DNA of 20,584 nt from JBNKFQ01 sp050289385 (lineage in GTDB: Bacteria; Pseudomonadota; Gammaproteobacteria; Pseudomonadales; Porticoccaceae). The notes under the pieces are model-generated. The model searched no databases and was not told the DNA's origin. It saw only the letters and a program-made list of their open reading frames with translations. Positions 1 to 7,876 of the stretch are shown here, in pieces. The DNA is taken from positions 1 to 20,584 of the forward strand of contig JBNKFQ010000197.1 of assembly GCA_050289385.1 (NCBI GenBank). Direction: 5' to 3'. The stretch's first letter is position 1. Each line of letters starts with the position of its first letter. The position numbers and the translations under genes were made by a program.

Positions 1-591
1 ACCGCCATTACTGACGGCGGTGCTGGTGGAGTTGCCACTTACCACCGGAATGAATTTCAACAGGTCGGAGAGCGATTGCGCGCCACTTAGCCTGAGCTCT
101 GCTCCGCTGAGAATTTCTACCGGGGCAAAACTGGTAGTGTCATTCTGGCGCAATCTGGAGCCGGTAATGCGGCGCCCCTCCACCAGCAAATCTTCAATAT
201 AAAATAATCGTTCAGTCGCAACAGGCAGCTCATCTGACAAAGCCTGGTGGCTGTTTTTACGAATAACAGCAACAGCGCGACTGGAAATGACCCGATAGTC
301 AAGTTCGGTTCCGCTTAGTATGTGCTCAAGTGCTTGCAGGAGATTGAACTCACCTTGCAGGGGAACAGCATGAATATCGGAAACCACCCGGTCAGAAAAA
401 ATGATAGAAACTCGCGATTGTTCACCCAGGCTCACCAGCGTTTCGGACAGGCTCTGCGACGGCAGAGAAAATGTCTGTCGGTCTTCAATTCCGGCCCATA
501 AAGGAGTGGAATTCGCAAGGTACAGGAATGCCCCTGCCAGCAGTCCCATATATGCCGGCGCGCGAAGAAAACTGAGACTCCATCTCACCAT
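1..591 (-). CDS. STN-domain TonB-dependent outer-membrane receptor, N-terminal part (runs off left edge)
   Basis: The reverse strand is open from an ATG at 591 to the window edge, giving 197 residues and no stop. Residues 1-33 form a signal peptide (basic start, hydrophobic core GLLAGAFLYLA, cut near LWA-G). Residues about 38-112 fit a secretin/TonB short N-terminal (STN) domain, with FSLPSQSLSETLVSLGEQS and the usual IIFSD strand. A TonB-box-like stretch, IEDLLVEGRRITGSRLR, follows at 132-148, and the plug begins at about 150 (LSDLLKFIPVVSG). The barrel lies outside the window. Receptors with an STN domain pass ligand occupancy to a periplasmic FecR-like protein, and such a gene lies 87 bp upstream on the same strand, with its sigma factor beyond it. 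The substrate cannot be read from this fragment. The family call is secure; the exact start is less so, because a GAGGTG-like ribosome site is rather distant. Confidence 0.88.
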   Translation of the reverse strand, partial: MVRWSLSFLRAPAYMGLLAGAFLYLANSTPLWAGIEDRQTFSLPSQSLSETLVSLGEQSRVSIIFSDRVVSDIHAVPLQGEFNLLQALEHILSGTELDYRVISSRAVAVIRKNSHQALSDELPVATERLFYIEDLLVEGRRITGSRLRQNDTTSFAPVEILSGAELRLSGAQSLSDLLKFIPVVSGNSTSTAVSNGG

Positions 592-678
592 TCGTCAGAT
601 AACACCTCATAAGCCCAGCGAGGCACCTGTCGGCACCGAAGCAGGCCTATGGCAGTTATTATTCATACAAGGGAAAGG

Positions 679-1674
679 TTAGATCGTGTCGCCGGTTTTG
701 TACAACCGTATCGCGTCCGAATCGGTTTTCGCTTCGAGAGACAGCGCTTCGGCCACAGCGCGCGCGGTTTCGGCGGGATGCTCCGTCGAGAATGTGCCAG
801 ACACGCGAGACAACCCGACATCTTTGGAGATCAGTCGAATCGGGGTCTTGCTGTAGCGGTTGAGAGTGGTGATAACATCATTTAAAGGCGTACTCGCAAA
901 TACCAACTGTCGTTGCCGCCACGCGGCAACATTGGCGCTGGCGGCCTCAACTGACGAAATGCCGGTTTTTCGGCTGTATTTGACCGACTCATGCTTGCGC
1001 AAAATAGCGGAGTCGCTTGTACTCGACGTGTTGGTAACCTGAACAGCGCCTTCGGTTACCGTCACCAGTGCAGATTCGGCATTCTCGCGGTAAACGTTGA
1101 ATTCGGTGCCCAGTACTCGAGCAGTAATCCCATCCAGATCCACCACAAACGGCCTTTGCTCATCGTTGGCCACAGAAAACCAGGCTTCACCTCGCACCAG
1201 GTGCAGCCAGCGTTGCTCGTTATTCAGGTCTACCTCCAGCAAGGTGTCGGTGTTCAGGGTTACCGTCGACCCGTCTTGCAGAGCGATTTCCAGCTGTTCA
1301 CCTTTGGCGGTGGTGTAAGTGGCTAACTTGCCACCGCTCGGTATTAATACGACGGCGATAGTGGCCACAACAAGGGCGGTCGCGATGCCGGTAAGTCCGC
1401 GCCAGTTCAGCCAGCGACTCAGCGGTGAGGCTTTGTGAGAACTGCTGGCTTGGGGGCTTAGTGCGTCTACTGCGGAGGTTGGCAGAGCACCGACATCCCC
1501 CCACATATTGGCTATTTGTTCAAAAGCTGTTCGATGGGAATGATCGCTAGTCAGCCAGTCCGAAAATTGTTTGAGCAAGGAGTCATCCAGGTCATCACCA
1601 CGCAAGCGTACAGCCCACTCGCACGCCTGATCGAGCAAGTCTCCGGTAGCCTGTTGATGTGTCGTGTTCGACAT
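679..1674 (-). CDS. FecR-family anti-sigma / sigma-regulator protein
   Basis: This is an inner-membrane regulator of a FecI-type sigma factor, 331 aa from the ATG at 1674. An in-frame GTG at 1701 would add nine residues; I prefer the ATG because GGGGA precedes it, although the spacing is long. The cytoplasmic N-terminal DUF4880-like region (residues 8-60) has the typical DLLDQACEWAVRL and FSDWL...HRTAFEQ pattern. One membrane helix lies at about 95-112 (GIATALVVATIAVVLI). The periplasmic FecR domain (about 118-210) includes GEQLEIALQDGSTVTLN and RGEAWFSV. The C-terminal STN-contact domain follows, with LNRYSKTPIRL near residue 270. It lies between the sigma gene, about 150 bp upstream, and the partial TonB receptor downstream, so the three form a cell-surface signalling cassette. 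The sigma/FecR gap is wider than usual and could hold a separate promoter. Confidence 0.92.
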   Translation of the reverse strand: MSNTTHQQATGDLLDQACEWAVRLRGDDLDDSLLKQFSDWLTSDHSHRTAFEQIANMWGDVGALPTSAVDALSPQASSSHKASPLSRWLNWRGLTGIATALVVATIAVVLIPSGGKLATYTTAKGEQLEIALQDGSTVTLNTDTLLEVDLNNEQRWLHLVRGEAWFSVANDEQRPFVVDLDGITARVLGTEFNVYRENAESALVTVTEGAVQVTNTSSTSDSAILRKHESVKYSRKTGISSVEAASANVAAWRQRQLVFASTPLNDVITTLNRYSKTPIRLISKDVGLSRVSGTFSTEHPAETARAVAEALSLEAKTDSDAIRLYKTGDTI

Positions 1675-1822
1675 GGGTGAGACGGTTCCCCAAAACTGCA
1701 CGTGTTTATCTAATAACGTATTTATCTATAGTAAGACGCGACTTCAGAGTATAGACGTTTGATGCCTTCAATACCTCAGGTAACCCGTAATAGCCAATGG
1801 CAGGTTTGTGACCAGTTTGTGG

Positions 1823-2398
1823 TTAAGCATCTTCATCTTTTGCTTCGACCAGACTGCGGCGACATTGTTTCAATGCTTCGAGCATATATTTTTCGACACT
1901 GCTGACGGACACATCCATTAATCTGGCGATGTCGCCGTAAGACAAGCCCTTGAAGCGGTTAAGCAGGAACGCCTGTCGTACATTATTGGGTAGCGCGTCG
2001 ATGACCTGAAAGATCTGTTGAACGCGCTCTCTCGCTTCAACCACCTGTTCCGGAGAGACATCGCCACCGATATTGATCGAGTCGTCGCCTTCGTGTCGAG
2101 ACAGCTCGCGATCGACAAAATTGTGCATCAGGTTTTTGCGGCGAAGCTGGTCTACCGACAGATTGGCCGCGACCTGAAAAAGGAAAGCGCGGGGATTCTG
2201 CACCTTGCTCGGGTCATCCAGAGTGTAGAGGCGCATAAAGGTACTTTGCGCCACGTCTTCTGCGTCCTCGCGACTTTTAAGCCGCTGACTCAGAAAGCGA
2301 ATCAAGGTCGCCCCGTGTTCTTTAATCAGGCGCTCAATATGGTGCTTGTGCTTGTAATCCATATGGAGTTTGCGATGATATCCTTCTGCGTACGCCAT
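1823..2398 (-). CDS. FecI-type ECF RNA polymerase sigma factor
   Basis: An extracytoplasmic-function sigma factor of 191 aa. Region 2 spans about residues 23-90 (IKEHGATLIRFLSQRL, EDAEDVAQSTFMRLY, NPRAFLFQVAANLSVDQLRR), which is the FecI-type signature. Region 4 spans about 133-184 (LPNNVRQAFLLNRF, LSYGDIARLMDVSVSSVEKYM). It should direct transcription of the neighbouring receptor gene when released or activated by the FecR protein. The start is uncertain: ATG at 2398 is used here, an internal ATG at 2362 (residue 13) would leave region 2 intact, and neither has a strong ribosome site. It is divergent from the alpha/beta hydrolase gene, and a short tandem duplication lies in the shared upstream region. 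Confidence 0.92.
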   Translation of the reverse strand: MAYAEGYHRKLHMDYKHKHHIERLIKEHGATLIRFLSQRLKSREDAEDVAQSTFMRLYTLDDPSKVQNPRAFLFQVAANLSVDQLRRKNLMHNFVDRELSRHEGDDSINIGGDVSPEQVVEARERVQQIFQVIDALPNNVRQAFLLNRFKGLSYGDIARLMDVSVSSVEKYMLEALKQCRRSLVEAKDEDA

Positions 2399-2439
2399 TT
2401 ATTCTGTATTGGATGTTGTTGGCGTCTTACCGGGCGTGC

Positions 2440-2467
2440 AATGCCAGACCTTAATGCCAGACCTTAA
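2440..2467. repeat. 13-bp perfect tandem duplication in the fecI/hydrolase divergent region
   Basis: The unit AATGCCAGACCTT occurs twice head to tail at 2440-2452 and 2453-2465, followed by AA, the first two bases of a third copy. It lies about 40 bp upstream of the sigma-factor start and about 75 bp upstream of the hydrolase ATG. It could be a small slippage duplication or a pair of operator half-sites; the sequence alone does not decide. Confidence 0.75.
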
Positions 2468-2539
2468 GTGTAGTACATTCCGTATTTGCTCCCGGTGGAG
2501 GTCAATCTTGCACAGATTTACACAAAAGAAGCAAGGCGT

Positions 2540-3529
2540 ATGAAGCAAATAACGCTCACCTCAGACGATTTTGACGCCTTGAAAAGGGCACTGCCCGATC
2601 TGAAATTTCAGTTGGCGCAGGACCCGGCAGCCCCCTCGCCCTTGCTGCAGAGGTATCTCGACGATTATGGACTGAGTGCGCTTGACACGTCCTGTGTTGA
2701 CCATCGGGCCGGGACTTTTGATGGAAACGGCTACCGCATTTGTGCCCATTACTGGCTGCCGGCCAATCCTGTTGGCACAACCTTCCTCGTACACGGTTAT
2801 TTCGATCACACAGGGCTGTACGGGCATGTGATTTCGCACCTGCTGAGTCAGGGCCAGGCAGTGGTCGCATTTGATTTGCCCGGTCATGGCCTGTCTTCCG
2901 GAGAGCGGCTGGCTACCGACAGTTTTGCCACCTATCAGCAGGTATTGTGCGATCTGGTGAGTCGCTGTGAACATTTTCCGAAACCTTTCAATGCATTGGG
3001 TCAAAGTACTGGAGCCGCCATCCTGCTGCGTTTGCTGGTGAGCCAGGCCCGCAAACAGACCGAAAGCCCCTTTGCCAAAATCGTGCTGCTTGCTCCGTTG
3101 GTGAGGCCATGGCGCTGGAACTGGAGCATTTGGTTATACCGACTGTTACATCGCTTTGTGTATGGTACGCCGCGACGTTTTCGCCGCAATTCGCATGACC
3201 AGGAGTTTGTCGATTTCTTGGCAAAGGGTGAGCCGCTGCAGGAAACAACGATTCCCATGAGTTGGGTGGGGGCAATGAAGCAATGGATCGAGGATTTCGC
3301 TTTGGCTCCCGTCAGTGATCAGGTACTGACGGTGATCCAGGGGGATTGCGACACGACGGTGGACAGCCATTACAACCTTGAACAGATCAGGCAAAAATTC
3401 CCCAATGCAGTCATACATATAGTGGCTGGGGCGATGCATCATCTGGTCAATGAACGCGCTGATATTCGCCAGCGAATATTCGCGCATATTCATTTCAAAT
3501 CGTCTGGCAAGACATGGGAGGCAGGTTGA
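2540..3529 (+). CDS. alpha/beta hydrolase, lysophospholipase / monoacylglycerol-lipase-like
   Basis: A serine hydrolase of the Hydrolase_4 (PldB/MGL-like) type, 329 aa from ATG 2540. AAGG a few bases upstream favours this start over an in-frame TTG at 2486. Visible parts of the fold are the oxyanion-region FLVHGYFDHTGLYGH (residues 82-96), FDLPGHGLSSG (111-121), the nucleophile elbow GQSTGAA (154-160, Ser156), and a C-terminal catalytic histidine in AGAMHHLVNE near residue 305. The acid is probably in VIQGDCDTTVD. There is no signal peptide, so it is probably cytosolic or membrane-associated, acting on a lipid or other ester. Its end overlaps the start of the FAD-linked dehydrogenase gene, so the two are probably co-transcribed. 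The substrate is unknown. Confidence 0.9.
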   Translation: MKQITLTSDDFDALKRALPDLKFQLAQDPAAPSPLLQRYLDDYGLSALDTSCVDHRAGTFDGNGYRICAHYWLPANPVGTTFLVHGYFDHTGLYGHVISHLLSQGQAVVAFDLPGHGLSSGERLATDSFATYQQVLCDLVSRCEHFPKPFNALGQSTGAAILLRLLVSQARKQTESPFAKIVLLAPLVRPWRWNWSIWLYRLLHRFVYGTPRRFRRNSHDQEFVDFLAKGEPLQETTIPMSWVGAMKQWIEDFALAPVSDQVLTVIQGDCDTTVDSHYNLEQIRQKFPNAVIHIVAGAMHHLVNERADIRQRIFAHIHFKSSGKTWEAG

Positions 3530-4917
3530 ACGAAGCACTTTTTCAGCAACTGGCGCAAATTGTTGGTGAACGATATGTCCGTTGTGACGATGAGTCCTTG
3601 CGCACATTCGGCACAGACTGGACCACACGGTGGTCGGCGGCGCCTGCGGCAGTTGTACTTCCCGACACGGTTGAACAGGTACAGCAGTTAGTTCGGCTGG
3701 CGAATAAAGCAGGATTGGCTTTGGTTCCCAGCGGCGGTCGTACAGGCCTGAGTGGTGGTGCGGTGGCGGCAAGTGGCGAAGTGGTTGTGGCGATGGATCG
3801 AATGAACCGAATTCTGGAGGTTAACGCCATCGATCGCACCATTCGCTGTCAGGCGGGGGTAATTACCCGGCAATTGCAAGAAACGGCTGAAAGTGCCGGT
3901 TTGTATTACCCGGTGGACTTCGCGTCCTCGGGGTCCAGTCAGATTGGCGGCAACATTGCCACCAATGCTGGTGGTATCAAAGTGATTCGGTACGGGTTGA
4001 CCCGAAATTGGGTGCGCGGTCTTAAGGTGGTTACCGGGCGAGGAGAAATACTTGATCTCAACAAAGGCCTGATAAAAAACAATGCGGGTTATGATTTGCG
4101 TCAGTTGTTTATCGGATCGGAAGGTACTTTGGGTCTGATTTGTGAAGCAACCTTGCAACTTGCCAGTCCACCAAAAGATGTACAGGTCATGGTATTGGCG
4201 GTGAAGGACTTTGAAACGGTTCTGGATGTTTTGAAAACGTTTAATGACAGGGTGGAGCTGACAGCCTTTGAATTTTTTTCTGACCGGGGTTTGCAAGAAG
4301 TATTGAATGCCGGCGTTGTATCCGAGCCATTTGCCACGCGGACGCCGTTTTATGTATTGCTGGAATACGACTGTATTACACCGGCAGTTCAAGAGTGTGC
4401 TGAATCGGCGTTTGAACATTGTCTGATTCATGGTTGGGTCGAAGACGGCGTTGCAAGCCAGACACAAACGCAGGCGATAAATTTATGGAAGCTCAGAGAA
4501 AGCCTTTCTGAATTATTGTCTGCTTACAAGCCATACAAAAGTGACGTTTCTGTACAGATTTCCAGAATGCCTTCATTTATTATCGAAGCTGAAAAAGTGG
4601 TCGCAGATTGTAGCCGTTTTTTTGAAGTGGTTTGGTTTGGCCACATCGGTGATGGCAATTTGCATATCAACGTCCTCAAACCGGAAGACTTGTCACAGGA
4701 AGAATTTGTCGAGCAATGTCATCAGATTGGCAGGGGGTTGGCAGAGCTGATACAAAAATTTGACGGTAGCATTTCTGCGGAACACGGAATTGGCTTGGTA
4801 AAAAAAGAATATCTGTTGTCGACGCGAAGTGAAGAAGAAGTTGAAATTATGCGCCAGCTGAAAAAGGTGTTTGATCCTAATGGTCTAATGAATCCCGGAA
4901 AGATATTTGAACAGTAG
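3514..4917 (+). CDS. FAD-linked D-2-hydroxyacid dehydrogenase (probably D-2-hydroxyglutarate dehydrogenase)
   Basis: 467 aa with an FAD_binding_4 domain (about residues 40-215) and an FAD-oxidase C-terminal domain (about 220-465), the GlcD / D-lactate dehydrogenase / D2HGDH family. Motifs include VPSGGRTGLSGGAV (71-84), SGSSQIGGNIATNAGG (139-154), LFIGSEGTLGLI (198-209), HIGDGNLH (377-384, metal-ligand histidines), SAEHGIG (421-427) and KKVFDPNGLMNPGK near the C terminus. D-2-hydroxyglutarate is the likeliest substrate on length and overall pattern; D2HGDH removes the by-product of SerA and passes electrons towards the respiratory chain. D-lactate or glycolate cannot be excluded. The ATG at 3514 overlaps the hydrolase gene by 16 bp. 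A TTG at 3526, just after GGGAGG and overlapping the hydrolase stop, is a reasonable alternative start. Confidence 0.88.
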   Translation: MGGRLNEALFQQLAQIVGERYVRCDDESLRTFGTDWTTRWSAAPAAVVLPDTVEQVQQLVRLANKAGLALVPSGGRTGLSGGAVAASGEVVVAMDRMNRILEVNAIDRTIRCQAGVITRQLQETAESAGLYYPVDFASSGSSQIGGNIATNAGGIKVIRYGLTRNWVRGLKVVTGRGEILDLNKGLIKNNAGYDLRQLFIGSEGTLGLICEATLQLASPPKDVQVMVLAVKDFETVLDVLKTFNDRVELTAFEFFSDRGLQEVLNAGVVSEPFATRTPFYVLLEYDCITPAVQECAESAFEHCLIHGWVEDGVASQTQTQAINLWKLRESLSELLSAYKPYKSDVSVQISRMPSFIIEAEKVVADCSRFFEVVWFGHIGDGNLHINVLKPEDLSQEEFVEQCHQIGRGLAELIQKFDGSISAEHGIGLVKKEYLLSTRSEEEVEIMRQLKKVFDPNGLMNPGKIFEQ

Positions 4918-4971
4918 TTCGATGGTCAGGACGCAGCAAGCGTTTTTTCTGTTCCAGGTTGAGGAATTAAA

Positions 4972-5319
4972 ATGGTGGAAGAAATTATTCCAGTAAATGA
5001 AGATCAAGCCAAATCCCTGACCTTGTTGGTTTATGTGTTTTTGGCCCTTGGATTTTTTACCGGCGGTCTTACGTGGATAGCTGGTGTTGTGATTAATCAT
5101 ATAAAACAGGACAGTGTGCGCGGCAGTTGGTACGCAAGCCATTTTCGCTGGCAAATGCGTACCTTCTGGTACGGATTACTTTGGTATGTTTTGTCTGCAC
5201 CTTTGTTTTTGATATTGATTGGTTGGCCAGCCTGGTGTGCCGTTACGATTTGGGTGATTTACAGAGTTGTTCGTGGCTGGCTGGCGTTTAACGACAAAAG
5301 AGCCATGTATGTCAACTGA
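4972..5319 (+). CDS. small inner-membrane protein with three predicted helices (DUF4870-like)
   Basis: 115 aa. Hydrophobic segments lie at about residues 16-42 (LTLLVYVFLALGFFTGG...), 66-86 (WYGLLWYVLSAPLFLILIG) and 86-102 (WPAWCAVTIWVIYRVV). The loop GSWYASHFRWQMRTF between helices 1 and 2 carries basic and aromatic residues. This shape resembles small DUF4870/YidH-type membrane proteins of unknown function. GAGG sits 8 bp before ATG 4972, giving a good ribosome site. The end overlaps the next gene by 11 bp, so translation of the two is probably coupled. I assign no function. Its place between the dehydrogenase and the acylpyruvase-like gene suggests a shared transcript only. Confidence 0.8.
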   Translation: MVEEIIPVNEDQAKSLTLLVYVFLALGFFTGGLTWIAGVVINHIKQDSVRGSWYASHFRWQMRTFWYGLLWYVLSAPLFLILIGWPAWCAVTIWVIYRVVRGWLAFNDKRAMYVN

Positions 5320-5971
5320 ATACCAACATCATGTAAACGGCAAGGTGAGTACGCTGCCGGTTGGCAAAGTTGTTTGTGTCGGTCGCAATTATGTGGCACA
5401 TGCCAAAGAGCTCAACAATCCGGTTCCGACAGAACCGTTATTATTTATCAAACCTGCCAACACACTGACTTTCCTGACTCCATCATTTTCAATTCCTGCC
5501 AGCCGCGGTGAATGTCATTTTGAGATTGAATTGGCGGTTTTAATTGATAAAAAACTTACAATGGCAACAGAACAAGAGGCGCAGAGTGCTATTGCCGGTA
5601 TTGGCCTCGCCCTGGATTTGACCTTGCGCGATCTGCAGCAGCAATTAAAAGAAAAAGGTCAGCCGTGGGAAAAGGCCAAGGCTTTTGACGGGGCCTGTCC
5701 TGTGTCCGGGTTTGTGACAGCAGAGGGCATAGACCTGCAAAACTTGTCAATTCGACTTTGGCAGAACGGGCAATCAAGACAAAATGGCAACAGTGCAGAC
5801 ATGCTGGTGCCGGTGGTGGCCTTGCTGTCGTATGCGTCGACGTTCTTTACAATTATGCCGGGGGATATATTGCTAACTGGTACGCCGCAAGGTGTGGGGC
5901 CACTGCATCGCGGCGACCGACTCACTCTTGAGTTGAGCAATTTGTTAAATGCAGAGAGTTTGGTGTTATAG
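5309..5971 (+). CDS. fumarylacetoacetate hydrolase (FAH) family protein, YcgM/FAHD1-like acylpyruvase or oxaloacetate decarboxylase
   Basis: 220 aa from ATG 5309, which lies inside the end of the upstream membrane-protein gene. The YcgM/FAHD1 branch is indicated by GKVVCVGRNYVAHAKELNN (19-37), EPLLFIKPANTL (42-53), the metal-binding pair in FEIELAV (71-77, Glu72 and Glu74) with Asp103 in LALDLTLRD, EKAKAFDGACPVSGF (121-135) and GDILLTGTPQGVGP near the C terminus. Members hydrolyse acylpyruvates or decarboxylate oxaloacetate and use Mg2+ or Mn2+. The length matches the small single-domain forms. It is the last gene of the tightly packed 2540-5971 run; sharing a transcript with the D-2-hydroxyacid dehydrogenase would fit general clean-up of side-product acids, which is my inference. 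Confidence 0.9.
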   Translation: MSTEYQHHVNGKVSTLPVGKVVCVGRNYVAHAKELNNPVPTEPLLFIKPANTLTFLTPSFSIPASRGECHFEIELAVLIDKKLTMATEQEAQSAIAGIGLALDLTLRDLQQQLKEKGQPWEKAKAFDGACPVSGFVTAEGIDLQNLSIRLWQNGQSRQNGNSADMLVPVVALLSYASTFFTIMPGDILLTGTPQGVGPLHRGDRLTLELSNLLNAESLVL

Positions 5972-6309
5972 ACAGGTGTACATATTTTGAAAAACATAAA
6001 TATTGCTATCTGCATATAAATGAGCTAGAAATGCCATGGGATGGATGTGACCCGATAGTATTCGAGCAAAGGTAATCAAACAAACGTATTCGAATAAACC
6101 TGTTTGAACGAGAGTATCGGAGCACAAGCGCCAGGGATAAGGAATGACAAGGCTGGTTCTATGGAAAGAAAATTTTCGAAACGCTTCCAATATTCCATAT
6201 ACCCTCTTTCGCGGCGTGGTAATCATGTGCTGCTGGCGCAGTTCATTCCGTTATTTCTTTTTCATGATTTGAATGGATATCATTTTTAATGAATCAAGAG
6301 GGATAGGCT
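5972..6309. other. 338-bp AT-rich intergenic region
   Basis: I see no convincing gene here. The short open frame from a TTG at 6104 has no ribosome site, no homology that I recognise, and codon use unlike the neighbours. GTATTCGA occurs twice about 30 bp apart (near 6058 and 6085). The base composition drops clearly from the preceding gene, and the region most likely holds the promoter of the haem lipoprotein gene. AGAGGG about 8 bp before 6310 is that gene's ribosome site. No clear terminator follows the FAH gene. Confidence 0.6.
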
Positions 6310-7863
6310 ATGTTGAAGAAAGTCATTGCGTTGTTTGGAGTTGCGTTTATTTTATACGGGTGTGGCGAAAATAATATTGAATTAAAAGCCGCCAACCATC
6401 CAGCTGAGAATAAGACTTCCGTTGTTGCCTCTGATACTTGTACCGGTGCTTACCCAAGCTATTTTCAGGATCCGGCATTTTCCAGTACCGGCATGTGGGA
6501 CAACGAAGTTATCATTAACCAGCCACCCGAAGGCTGGGGTGGGCCTGTTTTTAACCTGAGCGATGCCTACTCTACCGCTGTTCCTGATAGCGAAGAACCC
6601 TGGCAACAGTTTAACCCCTTTGATTCGAAACTGAGCGAGGCAGAAAAAGCAAAGCAGGCCCAGGGTTATATATGGGCTGTGATGAAATATATACAGGAAG
6701 GCAATATAGATAGTGGCAATGTCAATGATGACTGGACATTGTGTGATAATCCGGTTCGCTCCTGGTTTCATATTCCCTACCAGACTTACGATCCTCTGAG
6801 CGGCCGGGAGTTTGTGCATGGCTTGACTCGTGAAGCGCCGGTTACCATGACTTTGCAAGACACATACGAGTTAAAAACCACGATGTGGGCCGTCGGCTTT
6901 TATAACCCGGCCGCTGCGCAAAGCATCAGCACGGTGTGGACTGGTGCGCCCGACCCGCAAATACCCCAACAGAATTTTCATTTCAATAATGGCAGTGTGA
7001 TCGGCAAGTTATTGTTTACCACTGCAAATCCGACGCAATATCCGTTCCTTAAAAATATGCCAGTATGGCAGGCAAATATCAGCGCACCGGAATTTTGTGG
7101 CTGCACTTCCAGTACCGGTAATGCCTGTACGTACAAGGAACAAACCGAGCAATGTCCGCGCACCGTCAGCGATGTCTATTTGTTGCAGTTCGATATCGCT
7201 GTGCGCGACCCGCGGTCACCCATCGGCTGGGCGTATGGCACCTTTGTGGCAGATGGCGAGCGTAAAAGCAGTGAACCCAATCCCTGGAATCGAATATCCG
7301 CACTCGGGCTGATGTGGGGTAACGACACGCCACCTGTTGGCACCGGGGCGGATTATTGGCCAACAGACCCGCGCAAAAACGGTTTTGCCGACGGCGCGAT
7401 TTTCCGGGACGTGGTGGACAGGTTAAACCAGCATACCAATGCCGGCCACCTGGGTTGTAATGACCGCTTGAACGGCCCGGCCGACAACGCTAAAAGCAGC
7501 TGTTTGTCGTGTCACCAAACGGCATCGGTGCCCGATAGCGCCAACAACACCCCGGCCATTATGTACCAGTTTGGCGGTTTCGATAACGACAACGGACAAT
7601 GTATGGCCAGCCCCGATACGCTTGATCTCGAAATCGATCAGGTTTATTTCAAGTCGTTTGACTGTTCCGAGCCATTTGTCGGGCCTGCAAACGTGGTGCC
7701 GCCACCAAATTATGCCGAAGGGCAAAAACAGTGGATTTCAACTGACTTTTCACTGCAATTGAGTATCAGTCTCACCCAGTGGCAGGAGTGGCAACAAGAC
7801 CTGAAAAATCTTGGGAAAACCAATAACAAGCGTGTATTTGACGGCACCTTGCCGCGGCGTTAG
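6310..7863 (+). CDS. secreted lipoprotein with one c-type haem-binding motif, family unknown
   Basis: 517 aa. Residues 1-18 are a lipoprotein signal peptide with lipobox LYGC (Cys18); residues 19-20 are Gly-Glu, with no Asp at +2, so an outer-membrane destination is likely. The mature protein is long and rich in Trp, Pro and Asn, with a Cys-rich patch at about 263-282 (CGCTSSTGNAC...C) that may form disulphides. One CxxCH haem motif, SSCLSCHQTA, has Cys398, Cys401 and His402; a conspicuous stretch, GHLGCNDRLNGPADNAKSS, precedes it. The distal haem ligand cannot be assigned. I do not recognise the large N-terminal domain. It stands alone between the FAH gene and the convergent rpiA gene. A periplasm-facing or surface electron-transfer or redox enzyme is possible, but this is inference. 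AGAGGG supports the ATG start. Confidence 0.85.
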   Translation: MLKKVIALFGVAFILYGCGENNIELKAANHPAENKTSVVASDTCTGAYPSYFQDPAFSSTGMWDNEVIINQPPEGWGGPVFNLSDAYSTAVPDSEEPWQQFNPFDSKLSEAEKAKQAQGYIWAVMKYIQEGNIDSGNVNDDWTLCDNPVRSWFHIPYQTYDPLSGREFVHGLTREAPVTMTLQDTYELKTTMWAVGFYNPAAAQSISTVWTGAPDPQIPQQNFHFNNGSVIGKLLFTTANPTQYPFLKNMPVWQANISAPEFCGCTSSTGNACTYKEQTEQCPRTVSDVYLLQFDIAVRDPRSPIGWAYGTFVADGERKSSEPNPWNRISALGLMWGNDTPPVGTGADYWPTDPRKNGFADGAIFRDVVDRLNQHTNAGHLGCNDRLNGPADNAKSSCLSCHQTASVPDSANNTPAIMYQFGGFDNDNGQCMASPDTLDLEIDQVYFKSFDCSEPFVGPANVVPPPNYAEGQKQWISTDFSLQLSISLTQWQEWQQDLKNLGKTNNKRVFDGTLPRR

Positions 7864-7876
7864 GGCGTTTAACCGG

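Noticed and set aside
4931..4948. ACGC-AGCAA-GCGT followed by six T, possible intrinsic terminator after the dehydrogenase gene
   Set aside because: The stem is only 4 bp and the next gene begins 24 bp later with tight packing further on, so real termination here is doubtful.
6104..6289. Possible 61-aa protein upstream of the haem lipoprotein
   Set aside because: TTG start, no ribosome site, no recognisable motif, and codon use of an AT-rich leader rather than a gene.
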